Shown: one piece after another, positions 1-8,742 of the stretch | How positions within the stretch are numbered: position 1 is the stretch's first letter | How the letters are laid out: every line of letters begins with the position of its first letter | DNA from: Paraburkholderia acidicola | GTDB taxonomy: Bacteria > Pseudomonadota > Gammaproteobacteria > Burkholderiales > Burkholderiaceae | Direction of reading: 5' to 3' | Assembly (NCBI RefSeq): GCF_002362315.1 | Contig: NZ_MTZV01000006.1 | Coordinates: forward strand, 2,604,001-2,668,000 | Length of the DNA: 64,000 bases | The notes under the pieces: generated by a model | The model's input: the letters and a program-made list of their open reading frames with translations, nothing else | Database searches by the model: none | Told to the model about the DNA's origin: nothing | Program-made: the position numbers and the translations under genes

Positions 1-1662
1 CTCGCGACTTTTGCGCTCGTGCTGATCTTTCGCGATGCGACGCTGTGGCTGTGGGGTCCGGAGGATCTGTTCGGGCCGCGCGCCCCGCATCTGTCCGGCG
101 CGGTGAATCTGCTAGGGCACGCCGTACCCACCTACGATCTTCTGCTGATCGTGATTGGTCCGGTCGTGCTGTTGCTGCTCTGGTATGCGCTGACACGCAC
201 GCGCTGGGGCACGTTGGTGCGTGCCGCGACGCAGGACCGCGAGATGCTCGGCGCGCTCGGCATCAATCAGGCGTGGCTGTTCACCGGCGTGTTCTTCGCC
301 GGTGCGTTTCTCGCGGGGCTCGGCGGTGCATTGCAGGGGCCGCGCATGTCCGCGAATCTCTCGCTCGATCTTGACACCATCGGCAATGCGTTTGTCGTGG
401 TCGTGGTCGGCGGAATGGGTTCGATTCCGGGCGCCTTTGTCGCGGCGCTGCTGATCGCGGAAATCAAGGCGCTCTGCATCGGTATTGGACATGTGTCGAT
501 TGGCGGGATCGATCTGTCGTTGAGCCGGTTCACACTTGTCGCTGAGTTCGTCGTGATGGCGATCGTGCTCGTCGTGCGGCCGTGGGGTTTGCTCGGTCGT
601 GCGAGTGCGGCGGTTCGTGCAATGGCCGCGCCGGAAGCGCCGCTGCGGCCCGCGGGCCGACGCTTGCGCTGGCTTGCGGCGTTCGTCGCTTTGGTACTGG
701 TGCTCGCACCGCTCGCGGCCAATGCGTTTCCGTATATGCCGGTGCTGCTCGTCGAAATACTGATTGCGGTGCTGTTCGCCGCGAGCCTGCATTTCATCAT
801 GGGGCCCGGCGGAATGCATTCGTTTGGACACGCAGCCTATTTTGGGCTCGGTGCCTATGGCGCTGCGTTGTTTCTGAAAGTGCTGGCTCTGCCAATGGAG
901 GCCGCGCTGTTGCTCGGGCCGTTGCTCGCGGCTGGCGGTGCAATCGTGTTCGGCTGGTTTTGCGTGCGGCTCTCGGGCGTCTATCTGGCGATGTTGACGC
1001 TCGCGTTCGCGCAGATCGTGTGGTCGGTGGTGTTCCAGTGGGATGACGTGACGGGGGGGAGCAATGGCTTGCTTGGTCTCTGGCCGTCTAACTGGCTGTC
1101 TTCACCGGTTGCGTACTACTACTTGACGCTTGCCTGTGTTGCGCTCGGCGTGTGGCTGTTGCGTCGAATGCTGTTCTCACCGCTTGGCTACGCGATGCGC
1201 GCGTCACGCGATTCCGTGCTGCGCGCCGAAGCGATTGGTATCGATGTGAAGCGCGTGCAATGGGCCGCGTTTGTGATCGCATCGTTGTTCTGCGGTCTGG
1301 CCGGTTCGCTGTACGCATTCTCGAAAGGGACCATCTCGCCGGAGGTGATCAGCGTGAGTCGATCCGTCGACGGGCTCGTGATGGTGCTGCTCGGCGGCTT
1401 GCAGACGTTGACCGGGCCGGTGGTCGGCGCCGCGGTGTTCACGTGGCTGCAGGACACCGTCGCGCGGCAGACCGATTACTGGCAGGCGTTGCTCGGGCTC
1501 ACCATTCTGTTGCTTGTGATCGCGTTTCCACAGGGCATCGTTGGCTTCGTGCGCGAGCGGTTCGGCAACGATGACGTCGAGCCGAAGAATGGTGCCGCGC
1601 ATCCTTCGTCTGAGGCCGGTGCAGCTGCGTCGGCCGCAGCAGCGATGAAGGAGGGCCTATGA
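1..1662 (+). CDS. Fused LivH-LivM type ABC transporter permease, 5' end outside the window
   Basis: Inner-membrane permease of a branched-chain/amide (HAAT) ABC importer. The reading frame is open from base 1, so the true start lies upstream; the GTG at 19 is internal. About 553 residues are visible. The first ~200 match the LivH half (many hydrophobic helices, then a GGMGSIPGA loop). A short basic linker near residue 215 leads into a LivM half that ends with the GGLQTLTGPVVGA loop. LivH and LivM are usually separate proteins of about 300 and 350-450 aa, so this is a fusion that puts both pore halves on one chain. The stop overlaps the next ATPase start (ATGA), so the genes are translationally coupled. 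Substrate cannot be read from the permease. The neighbouring NicAB-like enzyme suggests an N-heterocyclic acid (inference). Confidence 0.9.
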   Translation, partial: LATFALVLIFRDATLWLWGPEDLFGPRAPHLSGAVNLLGHAVPTYDLLLIVIGPVVLLLLWYALTRTRWGTLVRAATQDREMLGALGINQAWLFTGVFFAGAFLAGLGGALQGPRMSANLSLDLDTIGNAFVVVVVGGMGSIPGAFVAALLIAEIKALCIGIGHVSIGGIDLSLSRFTLVAEFVVMAIVLVVRPWGLLGRASAAVRAMAAPEAPLRPAGRRLRWLAAFVALVLVLAPLAANAFPYMPVLLVEILIAVLFAASLHFIMGPGGMHSFGHAAYFGLGAYGAALFLKVLALPMEAALLLGPLLAAGGAIVFGWFCVRLSGVYLAMLTLAFAQIVWSVVFQWDDVTGGSNGLLGLWPSNWLSSPVAYYYLTLACVALGVWLLRRMLFSPLGYAMRASRDSVLRAEAIGIDVKRVQWAAFVIASLFCGLAGSLYAFSKGTISPEVISVSRSVDGLVMVLLGGLQTLTGPVVGAAVFTWLQDTVARQTDYWQALLGLTILLLVIAFPQGIVGFVRERFGNDDVEPKNGAAHPSSEAGAAASAAAAMKEGL

Positions 1663-2477
1663 GCCTGCTGCGCGTAGCCGGACTGTCGAAGTCATTCGGC
1701 GGATTGACAGCAGTCGACGGCGTGTCCTTCGATCTCGCCGCAGGCCAACTGCTGGCGCTACTGGGACCGAACGGCGCAGGCAAGTCGACCTGCTTCAACA
1801 TGGTCAACGGACAACTGCGTCCTTCGTCGGGATCGATCCAGCTCGATGGCCACGAACTGGTCGGCATGCGGCCTCGCGATATCTGGCGGCTCGGCGTAGG
1901 CCGGACCTTCCAGATCGCGGCCACTTTCAACTCGATGACCGTGCTGGAAAACGTGCAGATGGCGCTGGTGTCGCACGAACGCAAGCTGTTCGGTCTGTGG
2001 AAGCCGGCCGGCTCCTGGCATGCAGACGAGGCATTCAGTCTGCTCGAACAGGTCGGCATGGCCGCGGATGCAAATCGTTCCTGCGGTGTGCTCGCCTATG
2101 GCGACGTGAAGCGCGTCGAACTCGCCATCGCGCTCGCGAACCGGCCGAAACTGCTATTGATGGACGAACCGACCGCCGGCATGGCGCCGAAGGAGCGCAA
2201 CGCATTGATGGCGCTCACGCGGCAACTGGTTACCGAGCGCAACATCGGCGTGCTGTTTACCGAGCACAGCATGGATGTGGTGTTCGCCTACGCCGACCGG
2301 ATGATCGTGCTCGCACGCGGCAAACTGATTGCCGAAGGCGACGCCGACACGATCCGCAACGATCCACGCGTGCAGGAAGTGTATTTCGGCACGGGCAAGA
2401 CGTTCCGGCCGCGTGCGTCGCTGAATACCGACGCGAATCATGCAGTGCCAGCAACGAACCGGGGAGCGCTGCAATGA
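1659..2477 (+). CDS. livG: HAAT-type ABC transporter ATP-binding protein, LivG-like
   Basis: Cytoplasmic ATPase that powers the importer with the LivF-like partner; 272 aa, close to the ~255-270 aa usual for LivG. Walker A is GPNGAGKST at residues 36-44. The signature loop is the LivG variant LAYGDVKR rather than LSGGQ. Walker B is LLLMDEPTAG, followed by the switch-histidine region FTEHSMDVVF. The start is ATG at 1659 with GGAGG upstream, overlapping the permease stop. The last ~25 residues after EVYFGTG are an unstructured extension. The gene is second in a transporter operon (permease, LivG, LivF), with the binding protein encoded 5.5 kb downstream. Confidence 0.93.
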   Translation: MSLLRVAGLSKSFGGLTAVDGVSFDLAAGQLLALLGPNGAGKSTCFNMVNGQLRPSSGSIQLDGHELVGMRPRDIWRLGVGRTFQIAATFNSMTVLENVQMALVSHERKLFGLWKPAGSWHADEAFSLLEQVGMAADANRSCGVLAYGDVKRVELAIALANRPKLLLMDEPTAGMAPKERNALMALTRQLVTERNIGVLFTEHSMDVVFAYADRMIVLARGKLIAEGDADTIRNDPRVQEVYFGTGKTFRPRASLNTDANHAVPATNRGALQ

Positions 2478-3187
2478 GCGAAGCGCTGCTAAAAGTGTCC
2501 GGCCTCAACGCGTTTTACGGCCGCGCACATATCCTGTTCGACGTGAATCTCGAAGTCGGCCGCGGCGAAGTCGTTGCGCTGATGGGCCGCAACGGCGCCG
2601 GCAAATCGACCACGATGAAAGCGGTAATGGGCCTGCTGCCGCGGCGCCAGGGCCACGTCACGTTTCGCGGCACGGATATCGGTGCGCTGCCGCCGTACCG
2701 CATCTCGCGCATGGGCATGGGCTTCGTGCCCGAAGATCGGCGCGTGTTCGCCGATCTCACTGTGATGGAAAACCTCGATACCGGCCGTCAGCCGCCGCGC
2801 GAAGGCGCACCGCAATGGACCCCCGACAAACTGTTCCGCCTGTTTCCGAATCTCGGCGAAATGCCGCAGCGTCCCGGCGGCCAGATGAGTGGTGGTGAGC
2901 AACAGATGCTCACCGTGTCGCGCACGCTGATGGGCAATCCGTATCTAGTGTTGCTCGACGAACCGTCGGAAGGCGTCGCACCGGTGATCGTCGAGCAGAT
3001 GGCGAACATGATTCTCGAACTCAAGCGCGAGGGGCTCTCCATCCTGTTGTCGGAGCAGAACCTGCACTTCGCCGAACTCGTGAGCGACCGCGCATATGTG
3101 CTCGAAAAAGGGCAGATCCGCTTCAGCGGGACGATCGACGAACTCGCAAAGAACGAAACGGTCAGGCGCGCGTATCTGAGCGTTTGA
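2474..3187 (+). CDS. livF: HAAT-type ABC transporter ATP-binding protein, LivF-like
   Basis: Second ATPase of the importer; 237 aa, the normal LivF length. Walker A is GRNGAGKST at residues 38-46. The PEDRRVFADLTVMENL segment is typical of LivF. The signature is MSGGEQQ and Walker B is LVLLDEPSEGV. The reading frame is open much further upstream (to about 1997), but ATG 2474 is the start because it overlaps the LivG stop as ATGA and gives a full-length LivF. It ends 54 bp before the amidohydrolase gene with no obvious terminator, so transport and catabolic genes are probably co-transcribed. Confidence 0.93.
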   Translation: MSEALLKVSGLNAFYGRAHILFDVNLEVGRGEVVALMGRNGAGKSTTMKAVMGLLPRRQGHVTFRGTDIGALPPYRISRMGMGFVPEDRRVFADLTVMENLDTGRQPPREGAPQWTPDKLFRLFPNLGEMPQRPGGQMSGGEQQMLTVSRTLMGNPYLVLLDEPSEGVAPVIVEQMANMILELKREGLSILLSEQNLHFAELVSDRAYVLEKGQIRFSGTIDELAKNETVRRAYLSV

Positions 3188-3241
3188 CGCCGGCAGCACG
3201 GTACCCCACGCCGCGCTGCGCTGTCGTATAAGGAGGAGCAG

Positions 3242-4441
3242 ATGGCAGTAGAGACGTTGGCAGGCACATCGGGCAAGGTCGTCGTGAAGCGCATCGGCCT
3301 CTTGCTGTCCGGCGATATCGATCACCCCGTGCTCGATGCGGACACGCTCGTGATCGACGACGGCGCGATTGTTGCAATCGGCCGCGAGAAGGCTTGCGAC
3401 ACGGAAGGCGCGCTGACCACGATCGATTGCAAGGGCACGACGGTGGCTCCCGGCCTGATCGATTCGCATGTGCACCCGGTGTTCGGTGACTGGACACCGC
3501 GGCAGAATCAGATGGGCTGGATCGAGTCGAACCTGAACGGCGGCGTGACGACGATGATCTCGGCGGGCGAGGTGCATTTGCCTGGCCGCCCGAAAGACAT
3601 CGTTGGTGTGAAGGCGCTTGCGATTACCGCGCAGCGTTCGTTCGAGGGGATGCGCGGCGCTGGCGTGGGCGGCGGCGTGAAAGTGCTGGCCGGTGCACCG
3701 ATCATCGAAAAAGGTATGGTCGAGGCCGACTTCAAGGAGCTTGCCGACGCGGGCGTGAAGCTGCTCGGCGAGGTGGGACTTGGCAGCGTGAAGGCGGGCG
3801 AAGAGGCGGCGCAGATGGTTGCGTGGGCACGCAAATACGGCATCCAGAGCACGATTCACACGGGCGGCCCGTCCATTCCCGGTTCAGGCCTGATCGACAA
3901 GGACGTTGTGCTCGCCGCCGACGCCGACGTGATCGGCCACATCAACGGCGGCCATACGTCGCTGTCTTATCGACATGTGTGCGACCTGTGCGAGCAATCG
4001 AGCCGCGCGCTCGAAATCGTCCACAACGGCAACGAACGCATTGCCCTGCTCACCGCGCGTCACGCCATCGAACTGAAGTGCCCCCACCGCATCATTCTCG
4101 GTACCGACAGCCCGGCCGGCTCCGGCGTACAACCGCTCGGCATTCTGCGGATGATCGCGCTGATCTCGAGCCTCGCCGACGTGCCCGCCGAAATCGCTTT
4201 CTGTTTCGCAACCGGTAACACCGCGCGGCAACGCAATCTGCGTCAGGGGTTGATCGAAGTGGGCCGTCCCGCCGATCTCGTGTTCATGGATCGCGCGCAA
4301 CATACGGCGGGCGCGACGCTGCTAGAAAGCGTGCAGCTCGGCGATATTCCGGGGGTGGGGATGGTGATGATCGACGGCTTGATCCGTTGTCGTCGTAGCC
4401 GCAATACGCCGCCCGCAACTGAAGTGCCGGTTGTTCTTTAG
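3242..4441 (+). CDS. Enamidase-like amidohydrolase
   Basis: Amidohydrolase-superfamily protein, 399 aa, probably cytoplasmic. Visible metal-ligand candidates are the HxH pair (H76, H78 in IDSHVHP), H206, H233 and D289 (GTDSPAG), with E177 as a possible bridging ligand. The overall pattern (GVTTMISAGE, GHINGGHTS, LGTDSPAGSGVQPLG) recalls enamidase, which hydrolyses 6-oxo-tetrahydronicotinate to formylglutarate and ammonia in the fermentative nicotinate pathway; this is from memory of the family, not a search. The start is ATG 3242 with a strong AAGGAGGAG. It sits between the transporter ATPases and a nicotinate-dehydrogenase-like enzyme, so a ring-opening role on a lactam or enamide is plausible. 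No reductase for making a tetrahydro-intermediate is seen here, so the true substrate may differ. Confidence 0.82.
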   Translation: MAVETLAGTSGKVVVKRIGLLLSGDIDHPVLDADTLVIDDGAIVAIGREKACDTEGALTTIDCKGTTVAPGLIDSHVHPVFGDWTPRQNQMGWIESNLNGGVTTMISAGEVHLPGRPKDIVGVKALAITAQRSFEGMRGAGVGGGVKVLAGAPIIEKGMVEADFKELADAGVKLLGEVGLGSVKAGEEAAQMVAWARKYGIQSTIHTGGPSIPGSGLIDKDVVLAADADVIGHINGGHTSLSYRHVCDLCEQSSRALEIVHNGNERIALLTARHAIELKCPHRIILGTDSPAGSGVQPLGILRMIALISSLADVPAEIAFCFATGNTARQRNLRQGLIEVGRPADLVFMDRAQHTAGATLLESVQLGDIPGVGMVMIDGLIRCRRSRNTPPATEVPVVL

Positions 4442-4475
4442 GCATGGCGCGCTTTCGCTCACGCCGCCGCTCGCG

Positions 4476-5024
4476 ATGAACCGCACCGCTACCCTGACGC
4501 TCGATGTGAACGGTGCGTTACACACGCTCGCCGCCGATCCCGACACGCCGCTCCTGTACCTGCTGCGTAACGATCTTGCGTTGAACGGGCCGAAGTTCGG
4601 CTGTGGGCTTGGTGAGTGTGGTGCGTGCACGGTGCTGCTCGATGGCGTGCCGACGCGGTCGTGCGTGACGACGGCACGCGTTGCACAGGGGCGCGCGATC
4701 ACGACGCTCGAAGGGCTCGGTACACGGGCGGCGCCGCATCCGGTCCAGCAGGCATTCATCGACGAACAGGCCGCGCAGTGCGGCTACTGCCTGAACGGCA
4801 TGATCATGACCACGAAGGCGCTGCTCGACCGCGACCCGAACCCGGCTAGCGACACGATCCGACGCGAGCTGTCGCGCAATCTGTGCCGCTGCGGGACGCA
4901 CGTCGAGATTCTTCGCGCGGTGCAACGTGCGGTGCAGTTGCTGGCCGAGGCGCGCGAAAAAGCGCATCAAGCCACGCTTGCAGACGAACGCCCGCACGAG
5001 CACATCGCCGGAGAGCGCTCATGA
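4476..5024 (+). CDS. [2Fe-2S] small subunit of molybdenum hydroxylase, NicA-like
   Basis: Electron-transfer subunit of a xanthine-oxidase-family hydroxylase; 182 aa. The N-terminal plant-type cluster uses C43, C48, C51 and C63. The second, alpha-helical cluster uses C102, C105, C137 and C139 (QCGYC and CRCG). The frame is open from a TTG at 4431, but that overlaps the amidohydrolase gene. ATG 4476 gives the usual N-terminus directly before the ferredoxin fold, though no clear ribosome site precedes it. The C-terminal ~25 residues extend beyond typical small subunits (about 155-160 aa). Its stop overlaps the large-subunit start as ATGA. With that subunit it should hydroxylate an N-heteroaromatic ring beside nitrogen, as NicAB does with nicotinate. 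Confidence 0.9.
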   Translation: MNRTATLTLDVNGALHTLAADPDTPLLYLLRNDLALNGPKFGCGLGECGACTVLLDGVPTRSCVTTARVAQGRAITTLEGLGTRAAPHPVQQAFIDEQAAQCGYCLNGMIMTTKALLDRDPNPASDTIRRELSRNLCRCGTHVEILRAVQRAVQLLAEAREKAHQATLADERPHEHIAGERS

Positions 5025-8000
5025 CCGGCCCCGGCTTCGGCGTACCACGCGACCCACAACCGGGTTCGACCACACCGCAGCGGCTCGATTTCGCTTCGAA
5101 CGTGCTGATCATCACGCGCATGCCGCAGGCGCCGGTGAAGCCCGCGCCGGGTCAACCGGGCTCGCGCTCGTCGTTTGTGCCGACACAGGCCGAGATGTTT
5201 GTCGTCGTGCGCGGTGACGGTAGCGTTGTCGCGTTCAACGGTCATGTCGATCTCGGCACGGGCATCGGCACAGCGCTCGCGCAGATCGTCGCCGAAGAAC
5301 TCGACGTGCCGCTGACGCGCGTATCGATCGTGCTCGGTCACACGCGCGAGGCACCGAACCAGGGGCCGACGATCGCGAGCGCGACGATCCAGATTTCCGC
5401 TGTGCCGCTGCGCGCGGCTGCAGCTCAGGCGCGGCGTTTTCTCGTCGCCGAGGCGGCGAAACACTTTGCACTCGACACCGAAGCGCTGGCGGTGCGCGAC
5501 GGCGTCGTCTATCCGCGTGACGCAGCGCCCACACAAGGCATCGGCTATGGCGAGCTGATCGCGGGGCGGCGCATCGAATTGCCGTTGGCGCTCGATACGC
5601 CGGTGAAGTCGCCTGAAGACTACCGGGTCGTCGGCCGCAGCACGCCGCGCATCGACATTCCCGCGAAAGCCACCGGCGAACCGGTGTTCGTGCATGACGT
5701 TCGTGTGCCCGGCATGCTGCATGGACGTGTTGTGAGGCCACCATATGCGGGCGTCGCGCAGGGTGACTTCATAGGGCGATCGTTGTTGCAGGTGGACGAA
5801 GCATCGATCGCCGATTTGCCCGGTATCGTGAAGGTGGTCGTGATCCGCGATTTCGTCGGGATCGTCGCGGAGCGTGAGGAAATCGCGCAGCAGGCAGCGC
5901 GCCGCCTGCACGTGCGCTGGAAGCCCCACGATGAACTGCCGCCGCTGGAGACCAGCGAACAGGTCGAAGCCGCGTTGCGTGCCAATCCGTCGAAGCGGCG
6001 CGACCTCGTGATCGAAGGCGACGTCGATGCGGCGCTTGCGCAGACAGAAGACGCGCTGCAACGCACGTATGTCTGGCCATTTCAGATGCACGCGTCGATC
6101 GGACCGTCGTGCGCGGTTGCCGACTATCGCGAAGGCGCATTAAAGGTCTGGTCCGGCACGCAGAACCCGCACTCGCTACGCGCCGATCTCGCGCTGTTGC
6201 TCGCCCTTGACGAAGCACAGATCGACGTGGTCCGGATGGATGCGTCCGGCTGCTACGGCCGCAACTGCGCGGACGACGTCGTCGCCGATGCTGCGCTGCT
6301 GTCGCGTGCGGTTGGTGTACCGGTGCGCGTGCAACTATCGCGCGAAGACGAGCACGCGTGGGAACCGAAGGGCGCTGCGCAATTGATGGACGTGCGCGGC
6401 GCGCTCAATAAAGATGGGCAGCTTGCCGGTTACGATTTCTCGACACGCTATCCGTCGAACGACGCACCGACGCTCGCGCTACTGCTCACCGGCACGATCT
6501 CGCCGCAGCCGCAGGTGTTCGAGATGGGCGACCGGACGGCGGTACCGCCCTACGATTACAAGACGATGCGCATCGTCTGCGACGACACCCCGCCGATCGT
6601 GCGTGCATCGTGGCTGCGTGGCGTATCGGCATTGCCGAATACATTTGCACACGAATCGTTCATCGACGAACTGGCTGAGCAGGCAGGGATCGATCCGGTT
6701 GCGTTTCGGCTGCAGCATCTGACCGATCCACGCGCCATCGATCTGGTGAAGGCGGTAGCCGAGCGAGCCGACTGGACGCCGCGCGTTGCGACATCGCCCG
6801 ATGAAACACCCGAAGCAGAAACCACCGATCAAGGCGACATCCTCCGCGGCCGCGGCTTTGCCTACGCCCGCTACGTACACAGCAAGTTTCCCGGCTTCGG
6901 CGCCGCATGGTCCGCCTGGGTCGCGGACGTCGAGGTAAACAGGCGTAGTGGTGAACTGGCGGTGACGCGCGTCGTCGTCGGCCAGGATACCGGCATGATG
7001 GTGAACCCGGATGGCGTGCGGCACCAGATTCACGGCAACGTGATCCAGGCGACGAGCCGCGCTTTAAAAGAACGCGTGACGTTCAGCGATAACGCGGTAA
7101 CGAGCCAGGAGTGGGGCGCGTATCCGATCCTCACGTTCCGCGAGGTGCCGGTTATCGACGTCGTGATGATGCCGCGCCACGGCGAACCGCCGATGGGCGC
7201 CGGCGAATCTGCGTCGCTGCCCGGCGCCGCAGCCATTGCGAATGCACTCTTCGATGCGACCGGCGTGCGCTTTCGCCGGCCGCCGTTTACGCCCGAGGTG
7301 ATTCGCGCCGCGCTCGCCGATGCGCAGGCCGACGAGGCGAGGGCGCGCAGAAAGAAGCGCTGGCGTTTCGGTTTTTTCGGCGCGCTCGCTGCGGGTGCGG
7401 CTGGCTGGCTCGGTGCCTTGTCGCTCGCACCGTCGCCGATTGCACCGATCGCACCACCGCTAGCGAGTTCGTTTGCACCGGAGTTGATCGCACGCGGCAA
7501 ACTGCTCGCCGCTGCCGGCGATTGCGCCGTGTGTCACACCGCGCGCAATGGCGTACCGAACGCGGGCGGCCATCCGCTCGCGACACCGTTCGGCACCGTC
7601 TACAGCACCAACATCACGCCCGATGCGCAGACCGGCATCGGCAACTGGTCGCTCGAAGCATTCACACGCGCGATGCGGCAAGGCATCCATCGCGATGGAC
7701 GGCACCTGTACCCGGCATTTCCCTACACGTCGTTCCAGAACGTCTCCGACGACGACATGAAAGCGCTCTACGCGTACCTGATGGCGCAGACACCGGTACG
7801 CTCGCGACCGCCGCAAACATCGCTTGCTTTTCCATTTAGCGTGAGGCCGCTGATGGCGGTGTGGAACAGCCTGTTCCTCACGCGCACCGCGGTCGCGAGC
7901 AATCCGGCGCAGAGCGCGCAGTGGAATCGCGGCGCGTATCTCGTGAACGGGCTCGGTCATTGCAGCGCGTGTCATTCGCCGCGCAACGCATTCGGTGCGG

Positions 8001-8653
8001 AGCGCACAGGTGCGGCGTTTCTCGGCGGCGGCACCGCGGACGGCTGGCAGGCACCGGCGTTGACCGCGTTGTCCGACGCACCGGTACCGTGGACCGAGGA
8101 CGAACTGTTCAGCTATCTGCGCTTCGGTCACGCGCCGCTACACGGTGTGGCTGCGGGACCGATGGCGCCGGTAGTGAGCGAACTCGCGGAACTGCCTGAT
8201 AGCGATATCCGAGCGATGGCTACGTACCTCGCGTCGTTCACGCCTGTCGAAGCGAACGCGAACCCGCACGCGCTCGCGCAAGAGTACGAGCAGGCGAGCA
8301 GCCAGATATCGACGGCGACGGGCCTCGGCGCGCGGCTCTTCGACGGCGCCTGCGCGGCCTGCCACCATACCGGCAGCGGACCGCAACTGTTCGGTGCGCA
8401 TCCGTCGCTTGCGCTCAATACGAACCTGCACGGCGCGGTGCCGGACAATCTGATTCGCGTGATACTCGACGGCATCGGCTCGCCTGCGCGGCCGGAACTC
8501 GGTACGATGCCGGCTTACCGGGACAGCTTCAACGATGCGCAGGTCGCCGAACTCGTGTCGTATCTGCGGCAGCAATTCGCGGGCGGCAAGCCTGCATGGC
8601 AAAACGTCGAAGCGACGGTCGCGCGAATTCGCGCCACGTCGCACACCGACTGA
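5021..8653 (+). CDS. Molybdopterin large subunit fused to three cytochrome c domains, NicB-like
   Basis: Catalytic subunit, 1210 aa, close in size and layout to Pseudomonas NicB. Residues ~1-760 form the molybdopterin part of an aldehyde/xanthine dehydrogenase-type hydroxylase (FNGHVDLGTGIGTA near the N-terminus; GAGESASLPGAAAIANAL near its end). A basic stretch and hydrophobic segment at ~780-803 could be a membrane anchor. Three CxxCH haem c motifs follow at C835/H839, C981/H985 and C1111/H1115. Electrons would pass from molybdenum through the small-subunit clusters to the haems and then the respiratory chain. Haem c is attached on the periplasmic side, so the topology of the Mo domain is a puzzle shared with NicB-type enzymes. 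The start is ATG 5021, overlapping the small-subunit stop. No XdhC-like maturation gene is in the window. Confidence 0.9.
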   Translation: MTGPGFGVPRDPQPGSTTPQRLDFASNVLIITRMPQAPVKPAPGQPGSRSSFVPTQAEMFVVVRGDGSVVAFNGHVDLGTGIGTALAQIVAEELDVPLTRVSIVLGHTREAPNQGPTIASATIQISAVPLRAAAAQARRFLVAEAAKHFALDTEALAVRDGVVYPRDAAPTQGIGYGELIAGRRIELPLALDTPVKSPEDYRVVGRSTPRIDIPAKATGEPVFVHDVRVPGMLHGRVVRPPYAGVAQGDFIGRSLLQVDEASIADLPGIVKVVVIRDFVGIVAEREEIAQQAARRLHVRWKPHDELPPLETSEQVEAALRANPSKRRDLVIEGDVDAALAQTEDALQRTYVWPFQMHASIGPSCAVADYREGALKVWSGTQNPHSLRADLALLLALDEAQIDVVRMDASGCYGRNCADDVVADAALLSRAVGVPVRVQLSREDEHAWEPKGAAQLMDVRGALNKDGQLAGYDFSTRYPSNDAPTLALLLTGTISPQPQVFEMGDRTAVPPYDYKTMRIVCDDTPPIVRASWLRGVSALPNTFAHESFIDELAEQAGIDPVAFRLQHLTDPRAIDLVKAVAERADWTPRVATSPDETPEAETTDQGDILRGRGFAYARYVHSKFPGFGAAWSAWVADVEVNRRSGELAVTRVVVGQDTGMMVNPDGVRHQIHGNVIQATSRALKERVTFSDNAVTSQEWGAYPILTFREVPVIDVVMMPRHGEPPMGAGESASLPGAAAIANALFDATGVRFRRPPFTPEVIRAALADAQADEARARRKKRWRFGFFGALAAGAAGWLGALSLAPSPIAPIAPPLASSFAPELIARGKLLAAAGDCAVCHTARNGVPNAGGHPLATPFGTVYSTNITPDAQTGIGNWSLEAFTRAMRQGIHRDGRHLYPAFPYTSFQNVSDDDMKALYAYLMAQTPVRSRPPQTSLAFPFSVRPLMAVWNSLFLTRTAVASNPAQSAQWNRGAYLVNGLGHCSACHSPRNAFGAERTGAAFLGGGTADGWQAPALTALSDAPVPWTEDELFSYLRFGHAPLHGVAAGPMAPVVSELAELPDSDIRAMATYLASFTPVEANANPHALAQEYEQASSQISTATGLGARLFDGACAACHHTGSGPQLFGAHPSLALNTNLHGAVPDNLIRVILDGIGSPARPELGTMPAYRDSFNDAQVAELVSYLRQQFAGGKPAWQNVEATVARIRATSHTD

Positions 8654-8742
8654 GCCGCAGCGTCTGGCGCTTCGTATCCGCTTTCAGCAGTCCGCATTCG
8701 TATTCCCGTATTCCCGCATTTCCATCAATAACGGAGAAACGC

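Noticed and set aside
112..831. 239-aa minus-strand frame opposite the permease
   Set aside because: Highly charged His/Arg-rich translation typical of an antisense shadow of a GC-rich membrane gene; no ribosome site or family features.
4967..6091. 374-aa minus-strand frame opposite the hydroxylase subunits
   Set aside because: Overlaps two well-supported genes and has shadow-like composition.
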